From positions 69,297,453 through 69,361,452 of the forward strand of contig CM049311.1 of assembly GCA_026874595.1 (NCBI GenBank): a stretch of DNA of 64,000 nucleotides. The letters are read 5' to 3'. The stretch is from Sipunculus nudus. Lineage: Eukaryota > Annelida > Sipuncula > Golfingiida > Sipunculidae. Of the stretch, positions 37,206 through 49,442 are shown in pieces (the stretch's first letter is position 1; each line of letters begins with the position of its first letter). Below the pieces are notes generated by a model. It did no database searches. It was not told the origin of the DNA and saw nothing but the letters and a program-made list of their open reading frames with translations. A program made the position numbers and the translations under genes.

Positions 37206-37989
37206 TGGGACAGCCACGTGCATAAATTAAATGTTACCAAAATTCAGACGGTGTGCTCAGATGTAAATGACAGAAATGTATGTACATGTGAAAGCAATAA
37301 TGCATGTACAGTGATAATAAATTGCCAACGTGCTTATACTTATCTTGATTTCACAATAACCTAAATTATCTACGCATTTGAAAACAGTTATAATTTATAA
37401 AATCAACAAATGCATGGCCGGCTCGAAGGCTCCCCGTTGAATATAAATTATATATTTATAAATCAATAGATGACTGTGTAATTTACATATTAAGACTTTG
37501 CTATATTACCATACATATGAATATATATATATATATATATGCGTAATTTAAATATGTGCATTGTTTTCTACTCAAATGTCATAGATTGATGAAAAATATA
37601 TATTTGTAGTTTGATTATAAACCATTGTTCTAATTATGGCATTATGATTTATGTCATTACTTTAACATAAGCAATGTTATTCGAATATAGCTTGTGTTAC
37701 ATATTCAATGACAATTTTTTTTTAATCTGACTTTATTTATATCACATTATAAATTGATTTTATCATCTTTTATCATATTTTAAAAGGTGTAATTTAATTA
37801 ATAAATACAAATACCTGCATGTATATACAGGATTTTTTCTTTGTCATTGGGTTAAAATAAATTTAAGCTTTTCCTTGTTATTAGTTTAGGACGGGAACTG
37901 ACAGGAGATGGACTGTTTTAATGGCAGTCTGGTATCTAGCTAGTAGTATATTGTAGGCAGTCAGATAATTTGGTGCTGGATTCACATAT

Positions 37990-38470
37990 ATTAGCATAGT
38001 GCCTCCCAGCACAGCTGGACATGTGCTCCGATATCGCTCCGAGGACGATGATTTTTTAGTGTAGCGCAGCTGTGCTGTGATTGGCGGTTGGTGATATCAG
38101 ACGGCTTATTTTAGTCACATTACATCACAACCTGCTTACGAGTAATTTTGGGCCGAAATCGTGTTCCAAACGATATCAAACAAGACGCCGTACCCGTTGA
38201 CCCATTAAGAGGATATTTCACAATCCAAAGCGAATGCTACATTGGGTGCCTGACTCATGGCGGAGGTAGCAAGCATTTAGAAAACGAATACACACTGCTT
38301 TCGCTGCGGACAGCGCCTGTTGCAGTGCTTGTATTGAAACGGCTTTACTGGCCCAGGTAGGCAGACTATCCCTAGCTCGTCCCAGCCTTCCTTGTGACGT
38401 CATCAACCCCCATATTGACGTCATTTGACACGTCTGATATAAATAATATATCACATCTCATTTATATATA
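37990..38470. promoter_or_regulatory. Promoter-like CpG-containing segment with two CRE octamers
   Basis: Two perfect TGACGTCA sites (CREB/ATF class) lie at 38395-38402 and 38416-38423, 21 bp apart, about two helical turns. Upstream is ATTGGCGG (an inverted CCAAT box) near 38080. The 450-bp segment has many CpG dinucleotides in an otherwise CpG-poor single-copy region. A candidate non-coding first exon on the plus strand would end at CAG|GTAGGC (38356). Direction is unclear: a minus-strand ATG in good context near 38258 opens only 17 codons. Confidence 0.4.
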
Positions 38471-38564
38471 CAGATCTCTGATGCCTTGACCCCATGTCAA
38501 CACTTTATTAATGATGTAGGACCTGTTTTGACGGACTGTTACAGCCATTGCCTTGCTTTCACAG

Positions 38565-38603
38565 CCGAGACAGTTCAATGATCAAGAAACTGAGACCGTG
38601 TCA
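38565..38603 (+). CDS. Candidate 39-nt exon with ATG, unknown
   Basis: A good acceptor (CCTTGCTTTCACAG) precedes 38565 and the donor TCA|GTGAGA follows 38603. It contains an ATG that opens MIKKLRPC. With the promoter-like segment upstream it could hold the start codon of a plus-strand gene, but no downstream exon could be tied to it. Confidence 0.15.
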
Positions 38604-40785
38604 GTGAGATGTCCAGGTCCAGGCAACAGAGATCTGTTTTATCAAATGATAGTCAATTATTATAAATTATCATCAGAATACATAATTTCATTTTACATCA
38701 GCACATACATTTCAGTATATACTTCTGATAGTATTTTAATTATATTATTCATTTGCTTTTTTACCATTCTTTATTATTTTTCTGTACCGGTCCGGGCAGT
38801 GTTTATCAGTTTATGTCATGTACATTGTGCCTCTCATTTTATGGATCTTGAGTGATAATCATTGTGGAAACAGATTTTCAATATGCTGATTACATGTAGC
38901 CAGAAAAAGTTAAAAATTCATTAGGTGACTCGGTGAATTGAGACTTTTCGTGGGTCCTTGACAATGAAATTAAGTACCAGTATGCATATGTCAATATTTC
39001 AGTTGTACAGGTCAAGACACTATTTAGTCCTCCCTGAAACAGATCATTTGATCGATCCATATCAAAGACGATAGTGTCGAGGCATCTTGGGTCTTCAAGA
39101 CTTCATCGATTGGTTTCATGGATCTTTGTCACCTTGCGGTTACAAATGAAGATAAAATGACATTTTAAAGACGCTAATTATCATATCAACTGCACTTTAA
39201 TCAATGACTTTAAACATGTTCTATGTTTTTAAAACTGAGGGCATCTATTAAAAGGGACTTTCTCCAAAACATAATATAATAATTGCACAAAATTTATAGA
39301 AGGTTCCCATTTAATTTATGGATAATTGGTAACAGTTCAAGCCACATGCATGTATTTGATTAAAAACCTTGCGAGATGTGCTCTTTATGCAAAGTGGATC
39401 AGTGTATTTTGCATTTGTCTCAAAATTTGAACCTGCAATACCCAGCCTCCATTTTACATCAACCATTCACAATTGTGCAAACATGTAAGAAAAAGAAAAA
39501 AAATAACTTGAATGTGATCTCTTTCTCCTACAACATCAAATCAGCTGTTTCTTTCAACAAGACCTACCTGTCAGCATATTGAAATCTATACCCATCTTGT
39601 TAAGGTATCCTTTATTTAGATGTACCCTGGAAATCTAATGCAGCAAATTAAGGATAGGCACATAGTATATTGGTACATTAATACAGTAAATAGAGTGGGA
39701 CTCCGCGAAGTGCATACCCCCACCAACTTGGCACCAATACATAACCATCCCTGTAGACCTGCCCCTTTATCTAGGTCTATACCAAATTTTAATGGCTCTT
39801 GTTTTTTTTAAACAATTGTGTACAAATCCCTATGTCAAAGTCAGCTGACGGATGGATTTTGGTTTCAGTCTTTTAAGAGTTATTCAAATGTCTAGAAGGG
39901 TCAGAAAACTCTGTCTACTTCTTTAATCTAGAATTGCTCCAATGTCTTCCCTGGCCCATATCCAGCCTCTTGTCAAAGTTTTGTAGAAACAGCTTACGTA
40001 GGAAATAGGTTGGATGGTCTTATTTTCATAATCCTCCTAGCAGACAAATAAAGGATAAAACAAAATAAACAACAAACAAACAGATATGGATATAAACACA
40101 ACCTCATTGGTAAATATAAATTACAATCAACTGTAGACTAATAGAATACCAGTGGTATCTTATCACTAGATTCAGACCCTACAATAATATGGTAAAATGA
40201 GTAACATACAAACAAAGCCTATTTGTATTTGCTTTAACTAACTAGTAACATTAACAGCAGCATCTTTTATATTAAAAAAGTAGGAAAAACCCCATTCAAA
40301 GTATGAAGACTCAATTCGTAGACATTATTAACATGTAGTTACCATGTAACAGACTTGGTTACGTTTGGGAGCAGTTGAGGATCTTGAGAAACCATCTATA
40401 CCTGCTTCACAATAACAGTTTGTTGAATGACAGTAAAATATTTAAACAAGCAGTTGCAGAAATCATAAGTGATTGACCATTCCATAACTTTCATTTAGCC
40501 CTAGGTCTAAACATTGTCAGACCTTTAAATCATAAGATCAGACTGACAGTGGTTTCTGTGTAGTCAGTGGTTTTAGCAAAAGAGTATGTCACAGATAGAA
40601 AGTTATTGCACTGAAACACAAACATTTTTTTAGCACTTTGACCAAATCATGAACTTAATGATAAAAGTCACATTCACAAAAAAACTCATATTAGTACATC
40701 CAAGCCAGTGGTTTGAATAGTGTAACATGCTCTGTAAGATAAAGTATATATTTATCAAAACATAGGATTATGGCCTTGGATATCT
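38604..40785. other. Single-copy AT-rich DNA, no gene seen
   Basis: No repeat family and no convincing exon. Frames of 63-100 codons (for example 38553-38855 plus) lack recognisable domains and are low in coding character. Confidence 0.5.
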
Positions 40786-40793
40786 GCTGAAAT

Positions 40794-41186
40794 CAGGGTT
40801 GTTATTTTTCCCGGGAAAAACTAGTTTTTCCCAGACAGTGGGAAAAACCCGGGATTAATTGGGAATAACTGGGGAAAACTGGTTAGTTCCAGGAAATAAT
40901 GTGTGTGTATATGTATATGCACATATGAATGAATGAATGAATAGAAATTTATTCTGAAATAAAAGGCCTCAGGCCCATGGTTCCACAAAGAGCATGTGTT
41001 AAGAATCATAAAAATTCAATAATAACAAAATGTAACTGCATAACATGAACTAACAAAACATGCATTAAAACACAATCTTGTATGAAAATGTAACTATAAA
41101 AAACCCATGTTTGCAATATCTAAACACAAGCAGAAACTTTGTAATCACATGTTTCACTGTATATGCACATATATATCCACATGTGA

Positions 41187-41241
<55 letters not shown>

Positions 41242-41643
41242 ATATATATATATATATATGTGTGTGCAATATTTCCACAACTCATACTAGTGCATTACTA
41301 TTACTTAATTACCAATTAACTGAAACATAAACTTTAGTAGGTGAGCTGACAAAAGTAATCAAGCATGTTAACCTAATCAAGGCCGAGTTAATCTTTGGGG
41401 TGTGAAGTGTGAAGAAGCCATGCTAGTCATGTAGGGCTCATACAACTAGTTAGCTAGGGTGAGAAGAAACCAACCACCCATTGTGGCATCACTTGGGGAA
41501 ACCCTGTCCAGCATGATGCAAATATGATATATCTGATTATCTGTTTACCTATCACTATGTATATACATATAAACAAGCTGTTTTTAAGGAAAACAATATA
41601 AATTTTCATACCTTGGTTTTGTGATTTGAGTATGTTTGTTTAA

Positions 41644-41676
<33 letters not shown>

Positions 41677-41850
41677 AGAGAGATGATATTTCCTTTAAAT
41701 TCAGTCAGATATATGCTGGTCTCTCCTTTTATAAGATTAGAGGTCTTTTTCCAGTTTTTCCCATTTTCCCACATAGAGAGGTTTTTCCAAAGACGGTAAA
41801 TATCAGTATTTACCAGCTGGTAAAAACCGCACTGTGACTGAACAACCCTG
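40794..41850. mobile_element. Non-autonomous hAT-like element, 1057 bp
   Basis: The termini CAGGGTTGTT and AACAACCCTG are perfect 10-bp inverted repeats of hAT type. They are flanked by GCTGAAAT (40786-40793) and GCTAAAAT (41851-41858), an 8-bp target duplication with one mismatch. Subterminal zones carry repeated GGGAAAAAC/GTTTTTCCC words. The interior holds TA, TG and GT microsatellites (41191-41259, 41645-41678) and no transposase. Confidence 0.75.
41191..41259. repeat. TA/TG microsatellite inside the hAT element
   Basis: A run of about twenty TA dinucleotides, then TGTGTGTG, then more TA. Frames of tyrosine and isoleucine on both strands here are artefacts of the repeat. Confidence 0.9.
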
Positions 41851-41858
41851 GCTAAAAT

Positions 41859-42533
41859 TGAATATTTTGTACATGCTCTATGGATGACACTCATATGGCA
41901 TCCCATGTTTTATATTTTCTCATCAAAAGATTAGTAGTGCTATTATAAAAAAAGCCCTTGAAAGCTTCAATAAATCTTCTCTCTCTGTCTTAAAGTGTCT
42001 GGCTGATTGACTCTGTCTGAATTGCAGTGTATGGCACATTTCATCAGATTATGCAGATGGAAATATATGCCCACTAGATTCAGTGCATATGATCTTTATA
42101 ATACCAAAACTGCTATGACATTGTCACATTACAGGAAAACCTTCTGCATGATAGAGTAAAAAATGATGAAAAATTGAACAGAGGTTTGAAGGTGACGATA
42201 CATCAATGCTTAGTCACTGACCTTCAAGGACAGATATGTTAACAATATAGCTGTAATCACAACCTGCCAGGAACTTCTTGGAATATCCTGTGACAAGCTT
42301 TCTCTGGCTTTGAGCATCATTCTCAGCAAGGCTTCTTTGATCAGTTTCTGTAATGGAATTTTAACATGGGTTTATGCGGGTGCCAGGTGGTAGCTTGACA
42401 AGATGCTGATATTTAGGGTTTCATTTCTTTTCCATGCCTTTCACCAGTAACTGTCTCTTATTCACTGCATGATCATCAGTTGAAAGCTACCCATGTGTGT
42501 CAGCACTTGCTGGTTTCTTACATAATTAAATTT
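41859..42533. other. Single-copy DNA, no gene seen
   Basis: Flank between the hAT element and the X head that borders the right arm. Nothing recognisable. Confidence 0.5.
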
Positions 42534-42621
42534 TTAGCTCAGCTGACTATAAGTCATCTGAGCTATAGTCGTGGTCCATTGTCCGTCGTCCGTCCGTCTG
42601 TCCGTCCGTCCGTCCGTCCGT
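42534..42621 (+). mobile_element. Element X head fragment, adjoining the right arm
   Basis: Starts TTAGCTCAGCTGACTATAAG, completes the palindrome with GTCATCTGAGCTATAG, then GTCGTGGTCC and a run of GTCC/GTCCGTC ending at 42621, where arm sequence (CAATAACTACCGCC) begins. Only the head of X remains. The tail half with matching orientation after a hypothetical spacer flip is X1 at 5046-6052. Confidence 0.7.
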
Positions 42622-42689
42622 CAATAACTACCGCCACCAAGGAGGTTATGTTTTCACATCTGTTTGACTGTCAGCAGGATAATAAAAGA

Positions 42690-42760
42690 ACTTCTGTGGT
42701 CTAGTGGTAGGGCTCAGGACTCAAAGCTAAGAGATTGTGAATTTGAATATCAGCAAAGGC
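42690..42760 (+). repeat. tRNA-like SINE head (mirror of 16965-17035)
   Basis: A box TGGTCTAGTGG at 42697-42707 and decayed B box GAATTTGAATATC at 42739-42751. It follows CCGCCACCAAGGAGGTTATG at the arm edge and precedes an 18-C tract at 42792-42809. Confidence 0.4.
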
Positions 42761-42984
42761 GGTAAGATTTTTTATGATCATCCTCCCCCCTCCCCCCCCC
42801 CCCCCCCCCGGTGAGTGCTCTGTAGGCTTTATGGGAAGGCCATGCCCCTCAGCAGTGGTTCACTCGAATGCATGGTGGTACGACCCAGCAATGGGGAAAA
42901 TTACACAGCCGGGGCCTTCAGGTGCAGTAGTTAGTAACTGAACCTGGTTAACAGGATATAAAAGGAGAGGAAGTATGTGCTGCT

Positions 42985-43635
42985 GCCCTGTCACCTACTC
43001 CCAAACTGGAATGAAGTTCTGCAGATATACAGAGTTAAGGTAGCATTAAAAATAGAGGCAGTTACCTCCAACAGGAAAAATGTTTTTAAACAAATTGAAA
43101 AAAATGATTACACAAAAACTGCTCATTTGATTAGAACCTGTATGGACTGGTGGGACATTAGAAGACCCCATTATATTTTGTTTGGGATCCAGATCAGGTT
43201 GCAGATCCATATATGGAATGTTGTGCCTTGGCAGAGGTACTCTACTGAGTACCACTTTGGTTGTCTGTCAGCTAATGTTTGATCAAGATTTGATATTTAC
43301 CTTGAAATTTTGCCTCTTATCTTTTATCCAACAAGAAAAAAGTATTACAACAAATTGGAAAAAAGGCTTCCACAAAAACTGCTCAATTGCTTAGAACCTG
43401 TGCGGACTGGTGGGACACTGGAAGACCCCATTAAATTTTGTTTTGGATCCAGATCAGGTTGCAGATCCATATATGGAATGCTCTGCCTTGGAAGAGGTGC
43501 TCTTCTGAGTTCCACTTTGGTTGTCTGTCAGCTAATGATAGATCAAGATTTGATAATAGCCTTGAAATTTTGGCATTTAAATTTTATGACTTCGCCCCTG
43601 CCCACTAAATGGGGAAGAGTTACTGTAACCTGAAC
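42985..43635 (+). repeat. 260-bp tandem units (mirror of 16091-16740)
   Basis: Same two-unit structure as in the left arm. The frames at 42977-43282 and 43310-43633 translate the unit twice (SIYGMLCLGRG) and are not annotated as genes. Confidence 0.65.
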
Positions 43636-44470
43636 TTTCCCAGAAATGTCTGCCTGAAACAGTAACATGTTCAGAACAATATATATATATATGTGTGTGT
43701 GTGTCAACTTTGTATTTATGCAGTTTTGTATCTCATTTGCTCATATACATACACATATATATATATATGTTCATTATTATTTACCAGTACATCACATTAC
43801 TTCTGTGGTGCTGTTTCACATTAGATCACATCAGTCACTTCTTTGCTAGTTTTGGTCTACTGTCTGTATTTATCTTTTGGTGGCCACCCATGGAGCTTGT
43901 TTCTTGTCTAAACAAACCAACTTTTGTCAGACATTCAACCTAAAAAGCTAATCACCCCTGTTATCTAGGTCCCGTTAACCTGGGTGTGTCATATATGGTG
44001 TCTGAAATGTCACAGCTGTCAAGGTCAGATTCCAGCAGATATAAAAATCTAGTGAAACATAAGGATATTAATTCACATTTTGTTGGACAAATTTAATTTC
44101 ACTGCACTGTGTTTATCAACAGAAAAATGTTATGATCAGATGCCTGTCTTAATCTGTTATTGTGTAAAAATGTGACAATAGCTGTCATTTCCAGGTCTTC
44201 AATTATGTGAAAGTCACAATTATTATTGGATGGTGACATACCATTTGTATGAGTTGACTCCTTGATACAAGGACACACAAGTAGGCCTGTCAACACAAAC
44301 GTTTAGAGCTTCAGTGTGACTGGTGATGGTTTGCACCAAAACCATGAGTCTGTGCCTGTAAATTATACTAGCTCTCACTAAGTGTTAAAATGAACACATA
44401 AATAAATTGTTTCTAGCTGAGCTAACTTTCTGTCATACTCAGCATTCAGATTGGTCTTTGTCTGTTGTTA

Positions 44471-44870
44471 TTCCAGTTCCACATAAGAGTGTACTCATGT
44501 TTCACAGTACCTAGATATTCACTGTACCTATGTTCCATATACTTATGTGCAGCAGTATCTATAGATGTCCCACATTACCTATGTTCCACAGGACACATTT
44601 TTCACAGGACACGTGCCACAGTACCTATGTTCCTGGTATTTATGTTCCCCAGGACCTATGTTCCACATGACGTATGTTCCAGAGGACCACTGTATGTTCA
44701 ACATGATGTATGTTCCTAAGTTCCAATGTTCCACAGAACTTCTATGCTACTTATGTTCCACATGACCTCACCTATGTTCAGCAGGACCTATTTTCCACAA
44801 GATCTGTGTTCGGAGTTCCTCAGTACTTGTTCTAAAGTCCTGACCTAGGTTCCCGGTACCAATGTTCTGC
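44471..44870. repeat. GGAACATAGGTCCTGT-type minisatellite (mirror of 14856-15255)
   Basis: Seen here as 'tatgttccaca' alternating with 'ggacc'. Frames on the plus strand translate the short period. Confidence 0.75.
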
Positions 44871-45033
44871 AGGACTTCATATGTTCATTTCCTGGCCAGA
44901 AGGTTGTATAATAATTTAATAAGGCAAGTTATTTAAATGTCATAAAGCTGAGAACACAGAAATTGTGGATAAAGGGAATTTTATGATATCCTCTGATATT
45001 CATTAAATAGTTTCAGGTAACAATATGGAATTT

Positions 45034-46114
45034 TTAGCGAACCTGTGAGCTTATGCGATGGTGTGGCGTTGTCCGGCGTCGATAGTCTGTCGTCCGTTGT
45101 CTGGCGTCTGTACGTTAACCCATACTATCTTGAAAATGGCAAGAGTTAGCATCACAAAATTTTATGCAAAAAATTAGTCATCTAAAAAACTCTATAGGAT
45201 TTTGCTTATTTTTTGGCTAACTGCAATTTCTTAGATTTTATAGGGAAAAAGCTAAAAAAGCTTTAAATCTTCTTATCCAAAACTGTTCAGCCAAATTGTC
45301 CAATATTTTACAGAAATGATTCCTGGAACAATCTCTTTCAAGTTTGTTCGAATGGTTTAAGTTCGGTGATTTTTTCCCCAAGTTACAGGAAGTTAAACTT
45401 AGTCATCTGTCCAAAAAAGCATACTAAAATTACAATCTCAGAAACAGCTGGAGCTATCATCACTATATTTTATGCCAATGTTGGTCACATGAGTCATATC
45501 TGAAATTGAGGTATTGGTGGCACCACCTGCATCGGCCCTTTTTGTACGGGGGTCATTAGTGCCTGTATCATACTGATGGCTACAAAAAACTTCTTCTCTG
45601 AAACCATATGGCCAAATTGATCTAATATCGCACAGAAATGATCCTAGGGTTGTGCTTTGTGAAGTTTGTACAAATGGTCTCAGTTCAGTGACTTTTGGCT
45701 AAGTTATGGGAAGCTGAATTAAGTCATTTGCCATAACACCACATTTACTCAGTGGCTACAAAGATCTTCTTCTCAAAAACCACTGGGCCAAATTCTAAAA
45801 TCTCACACATTAATTATTTTTCTCAGATGTTGATGATTCAAGTTTGTTCAAATGGTTTTGGTTTAGTGATGTTTGGCTGAGTTATGGGAAGCTTAACTTA
45901 GCCATTTTGCTGTATTTTCCCATATGAGTTATAAACCTGCAAAACGTTTTTTGACTGACGCCACTGAGGCCAATATTTTACAAGAATAATCCACAGAATA
46001 ATTCTTATAATAATTGTCTTTTATGGTTCCAAAGAATGAATTTTGGCTGAATTATAAAGATTGAATTGAGTCATTTTACCATATATGTAAGCTGTGTGAA
46101 GCAGATACATCTAG
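45034..46114 (+). mobile_element. T-family element T1 (right copy)
   Basis: Plus-strand view of T1: TTAGCGAACCTGTGAGC at 45034, a GTC-rich run with GTCGTCCGTTGTC, GTTAAC near 45115, the tandem body, and GATACATCTAG ending at 46114. Differs from the left copy by single bases only. Confidence 0.65.
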
Positions 46115-46421
46115 CCTGGCATAAATTTGTCAGCATCTGTTACATCATGCCTCTAGACATTTAGATTTCAGATTATCTATGGTTAATATTGACAAAATTG
46201 TTTTTTAAAAGCTTTTAAAAATTGTAGATTTATGATTTGAGATATTCCTCATGCCAGGCAATGTTTAGTCACAGGTATACAGCTCTCTGTGGCTATATAA
46301 AGACGGCTGTGCATGGATTATAAATAATTGGTATCCATACTCAACTTAATTCAAGATTTTGCCATCAGTGAGATGTATCTGTATTATAATTTTGCATTCT
46401 ATATGCATCTGTAGTAATTTT

Positions 46422-47210
46422 TAGTGAACCTGTGAGCTAATGTGATGGTGTGGCGGCGTCTGTCATCTTTATGTTAACCCATACTATTTCGAAAAAACTG
46501 GAGCTAGCATCATGAAATATAATGCAAAAAATAAGCCATCTGAAAAACTCTGCATTTTCTTAGATTTTATAGAGAAAAAGCTAAAAAAAACTTGAAAAAT
46601 CTTCTCCTCTGAAACGGTCAAGCCAGATTGTTCAATATTTCACAGAAATCATTTTTAATACCATCTCTCTCAAGTTTGTATGAATGGTTCAAGTTTGGTG
46701 AATTAGGCCGAGTTACAGGAAGTTGATCTTAGTCATCTGTCCAAAAAAGCATACAAAAATGACAATCTCAGAAATGACAGAAGCTAGCATTACCAGGTAT
46801 TGTGCAAATGTTGGTCACATGACTCATATTTGAAGTTGCAGATTTTGTGGTGCCACCTACATTGACCTGTTTTTTATGGGAAAAAAAATAATTTTAGCCT
46901 GTTTCTGCTTAAAATGTTTATGATGAAACTGTCAAGTTAAATTGTTCAATTTTTCAAAAGAATTATCCTAGGACATGGTTCTTTCAATCAAATAAAATAA
47001 GCTTAAGTTGGTCTTATGGCCATTATTATGTCTATTTCATACTGAGGACTGCAAAACATTTCTTCTACAAAATTATTGTTTCAGTTATAACTTCTGTAAC
47101 ATTGCACAAAAATTATTCTTAGGTGGCCTTTGTTCAAGTTTACTTGAATGATTTTTGGCAGAATTATTGGACCTTTAACAATGAAAGAACTGCATCTTTC
47201 ATTGTTCTAG
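46422..47210 (+). mobile_element. T-family element T2 (right copy)
   Basis: Plus-strand view: TTAGTGAACCTGTGAGC at 46422, GTTAACCCATACTAT near 46472, and the terminal hairpin AACAATGAAAGA/TCTTTCATTGTT at 47177-47206 followed by CTAG at 47207-47210. Confidence 0.65.
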
Positions 47211-47465
47211 ATATTTTGATAAAAGGTTGATGAATATGTAAGCTTGAAAAAAAAGCATTTTAGCCAAAGTTTTCAGTATGTGTGAACAGATTTACCAACA
47301 GGCCAAGATCATGTCTGTATCTTTAAATAGATTGAGAAACTGCCAACTGTTTCAGATTTGGCAACAGATCAAGAGTTCATTCAGTGCTGCCAGATATAGG
47401 TCAAGAGTTCAATCAGTGCAGCCAAGCACAAGGCATGTGATCACCATGCCCCTCAGGGCTGCATG

Positions 47466-48400
47466 TTGAACCAATCTGTGAGCTTATGCAATGGTGTGGC
47501 TACTATTTCAGATTTGGCAAGAGGCCAAAGGTCAGTCTGGATCTATTTATAGCTTTGGCAGACTGCCAACTGTATGTGATTAGGCAACAGGTCAAGAGTT
47601 CACTCAGTGCAGCCAGGTATAGGTCAGGAGTTCACTCAGTGCAGTAGCTGCATTCTATTTATAGCATTGGCAGACTGCCCACTGCATCAGATTTGGCACC
47701 TAAGTTCAACCTGGATCTATTTATAGCTTTGGCAGAGTGCTAACTGAGTCAGATCATGCAACAGGTCAAGCGTTCACTCAGTGCAGCCAGGTACAGGTCA
47801 AAAGTTCACTCAGTCTAGCCAGGTGCAGCTCATGAGTTCAATCAGTGCAGTAGCCTGAGCCAGCATATTTGTCACAGTTCACTTGGGGCAATTGCCTTTC
47901 TCACCTAAGCCTGGTCAGCCCATGCATCAGACTCGAGGTAAGTTTGATGTATGGGCCTGATATTTTGACCTGTCTATTTTTTTTATGGCTTTCTCCTTCA
48001 TAAGACAGGTGTCACTACCTACAATGACTTTTGCACAGTGTATGTGCCTGCTTATTTCTTCAGAGGAATTTGATATATCAGCCTGAAATTGGGCATATTT
48101 ATACATATCAAATAGCTTTGTCCTATACAAGACTGGTGGTGCCACCTACAATAATTCTTGCACAGTGTGTGTCACTGTTTATTTCTCAGGAGGGGTTTGA
48201 TATATCAGTCCGAATTTGGGCATATGTATATATATCTGATAGCTTTGTTGTATACAAGACTTGTGGTGCCAGCTACAATCATTTTTGTGTTGTGTGCACC
48301 CATGCCAGAATTTAAGCAGTGATGTTTGTGTAATTGTTTCTTATTCAAAATGTTTAGTACTTGCATTGTTCATATACATGAGAAGTAATGGTCCATCATT
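47466..48400 (+). mobile_element. T-family element T3 (right copy)
   Basis: Mirror of 11326-12260: a diverged head, the CTATAAATAG-bearing array (47280-47896 overlaps its start), the 135-bp units at 47926-48315 with GGTGGTGCCACC, and a tail like that of T-b. Confidence 0.5.
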
Positions 48401-48784
48401 GAAGCATTATACCTGGTGTATTTCCAAATGCACAGGTTCACATTAGGCCTGTAGGCCTTGTTAATAAATCTAAAGTCTTCAGGAATATATTATTTGTTTT
48501 GCTATTACATAAAATGTGTACACATACACAGGTGAGCATTTGGTCCTGGGGGCTTCGTTACTGTTTTAGTGAGAAAGTGCTAGCCTTTTGCCTGCTGGGG
48601 ATAGAGCTTTGATATTTAAGTGCCACATCAGGGAGCTTTTTGTTTAACTGGTAGGGCCCCCGCTTCTGCACCTTTTAAATACTCTTATCTCCTAAATGCT
48701 GGCACCTTTAAATATTATCATAATTATATATTATTGAAGCAAAAAAAATGTTTCTTGGTGCTGTGACCTTGACTTATGCTCTTA

Positions 48785-49167
48785 TTATGTCCAGTTATTA
48801 AGAAGTATACGCTCATCGAGCAGCTACAGGTTGCTGCGGTCAAGACCTCAGCCCTGTGCGCTCCTTAAGCATGTTCTCTGAGCCAACAGTCGCAGTGCCA
48901 CGCCAAGCCAAGCAAGGAGCCATAGAGGGCGCCATCTTCTCTCCTGGGTTGAAGTCCTTGTTAGAAAGCTACAGCACCCACAGCCACAAAGCCCGAAGCA
49001 ACCCGCATTCCCTCTACCGATCCCAGCAGCGGAGACCCAGCCATGCCATTTGAGAACCGAACTCAATCCTTGTGAACAACCCTTACTTCGAGTTGCAAAG
49101 CCCTTTTACTTGCGATTTCGGTCATTTGGACCATTAAACCAGTTTCCCAGTTATGCAAGTTAACAAG
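48785..49167. mobile_element. GC-rich 383-bp insertion (mirror of 10559-10941)
   Basis: Same insertion seen on the other strand. The plus strand is open for 65 codons (48856-49053) with an odd serine- and arginine-rich translation that matches no family I know. Confidence 0.45.
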
Positions 49168-49442
49168 TCTTAAGGTCAAGTCACAGTGGACTGTGGACAC
49201 TATTTGTTTGTAAGCACAATAGCACTAAGGGTATTAATTGGATATTGTTCAAATTAAGTGGAAGGCATCGACTAATGACTCTCTCGAACTGATTGACTTT
49301 TGATTGACCTTGACCCATATTTGCGCAATTTTTTACCACTTTGGTAATTTTACTAATGACTGAATATGATCAAAAAGCGGTTTAAGGTGTATCTTGGGCA
49401 TACTGTCAAATATTCTTGTATAGCAATATTGCATCATACTGA

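Noticed and set aside
38148-38360. 70-codon plus frame in the promoter-like segment
   Set aside because: Opens only with TTG, contains no ATG, and ends at a likely splice donor; better read as non-coding leader or chance.
41191-41259. Tyrosine/isoleucine-rich frames on both strands
   Set aside because: Pure TA microsatellite.
42690-42760. Functional tRNA gene
   Set aside because: B box is degenerate and the arms do not fold into a full cloverleaf; better explained as a tRNA-derived SINE head.
42977-43633. Frames of 101 and 107 codons sharing SIYGMLCLGRG (and their left-arm mirrors)
   Set aside because: They are translations of a 260-bp tandem repeat, present in mirrored copies only because the arm is duplicated; no known protein domain.
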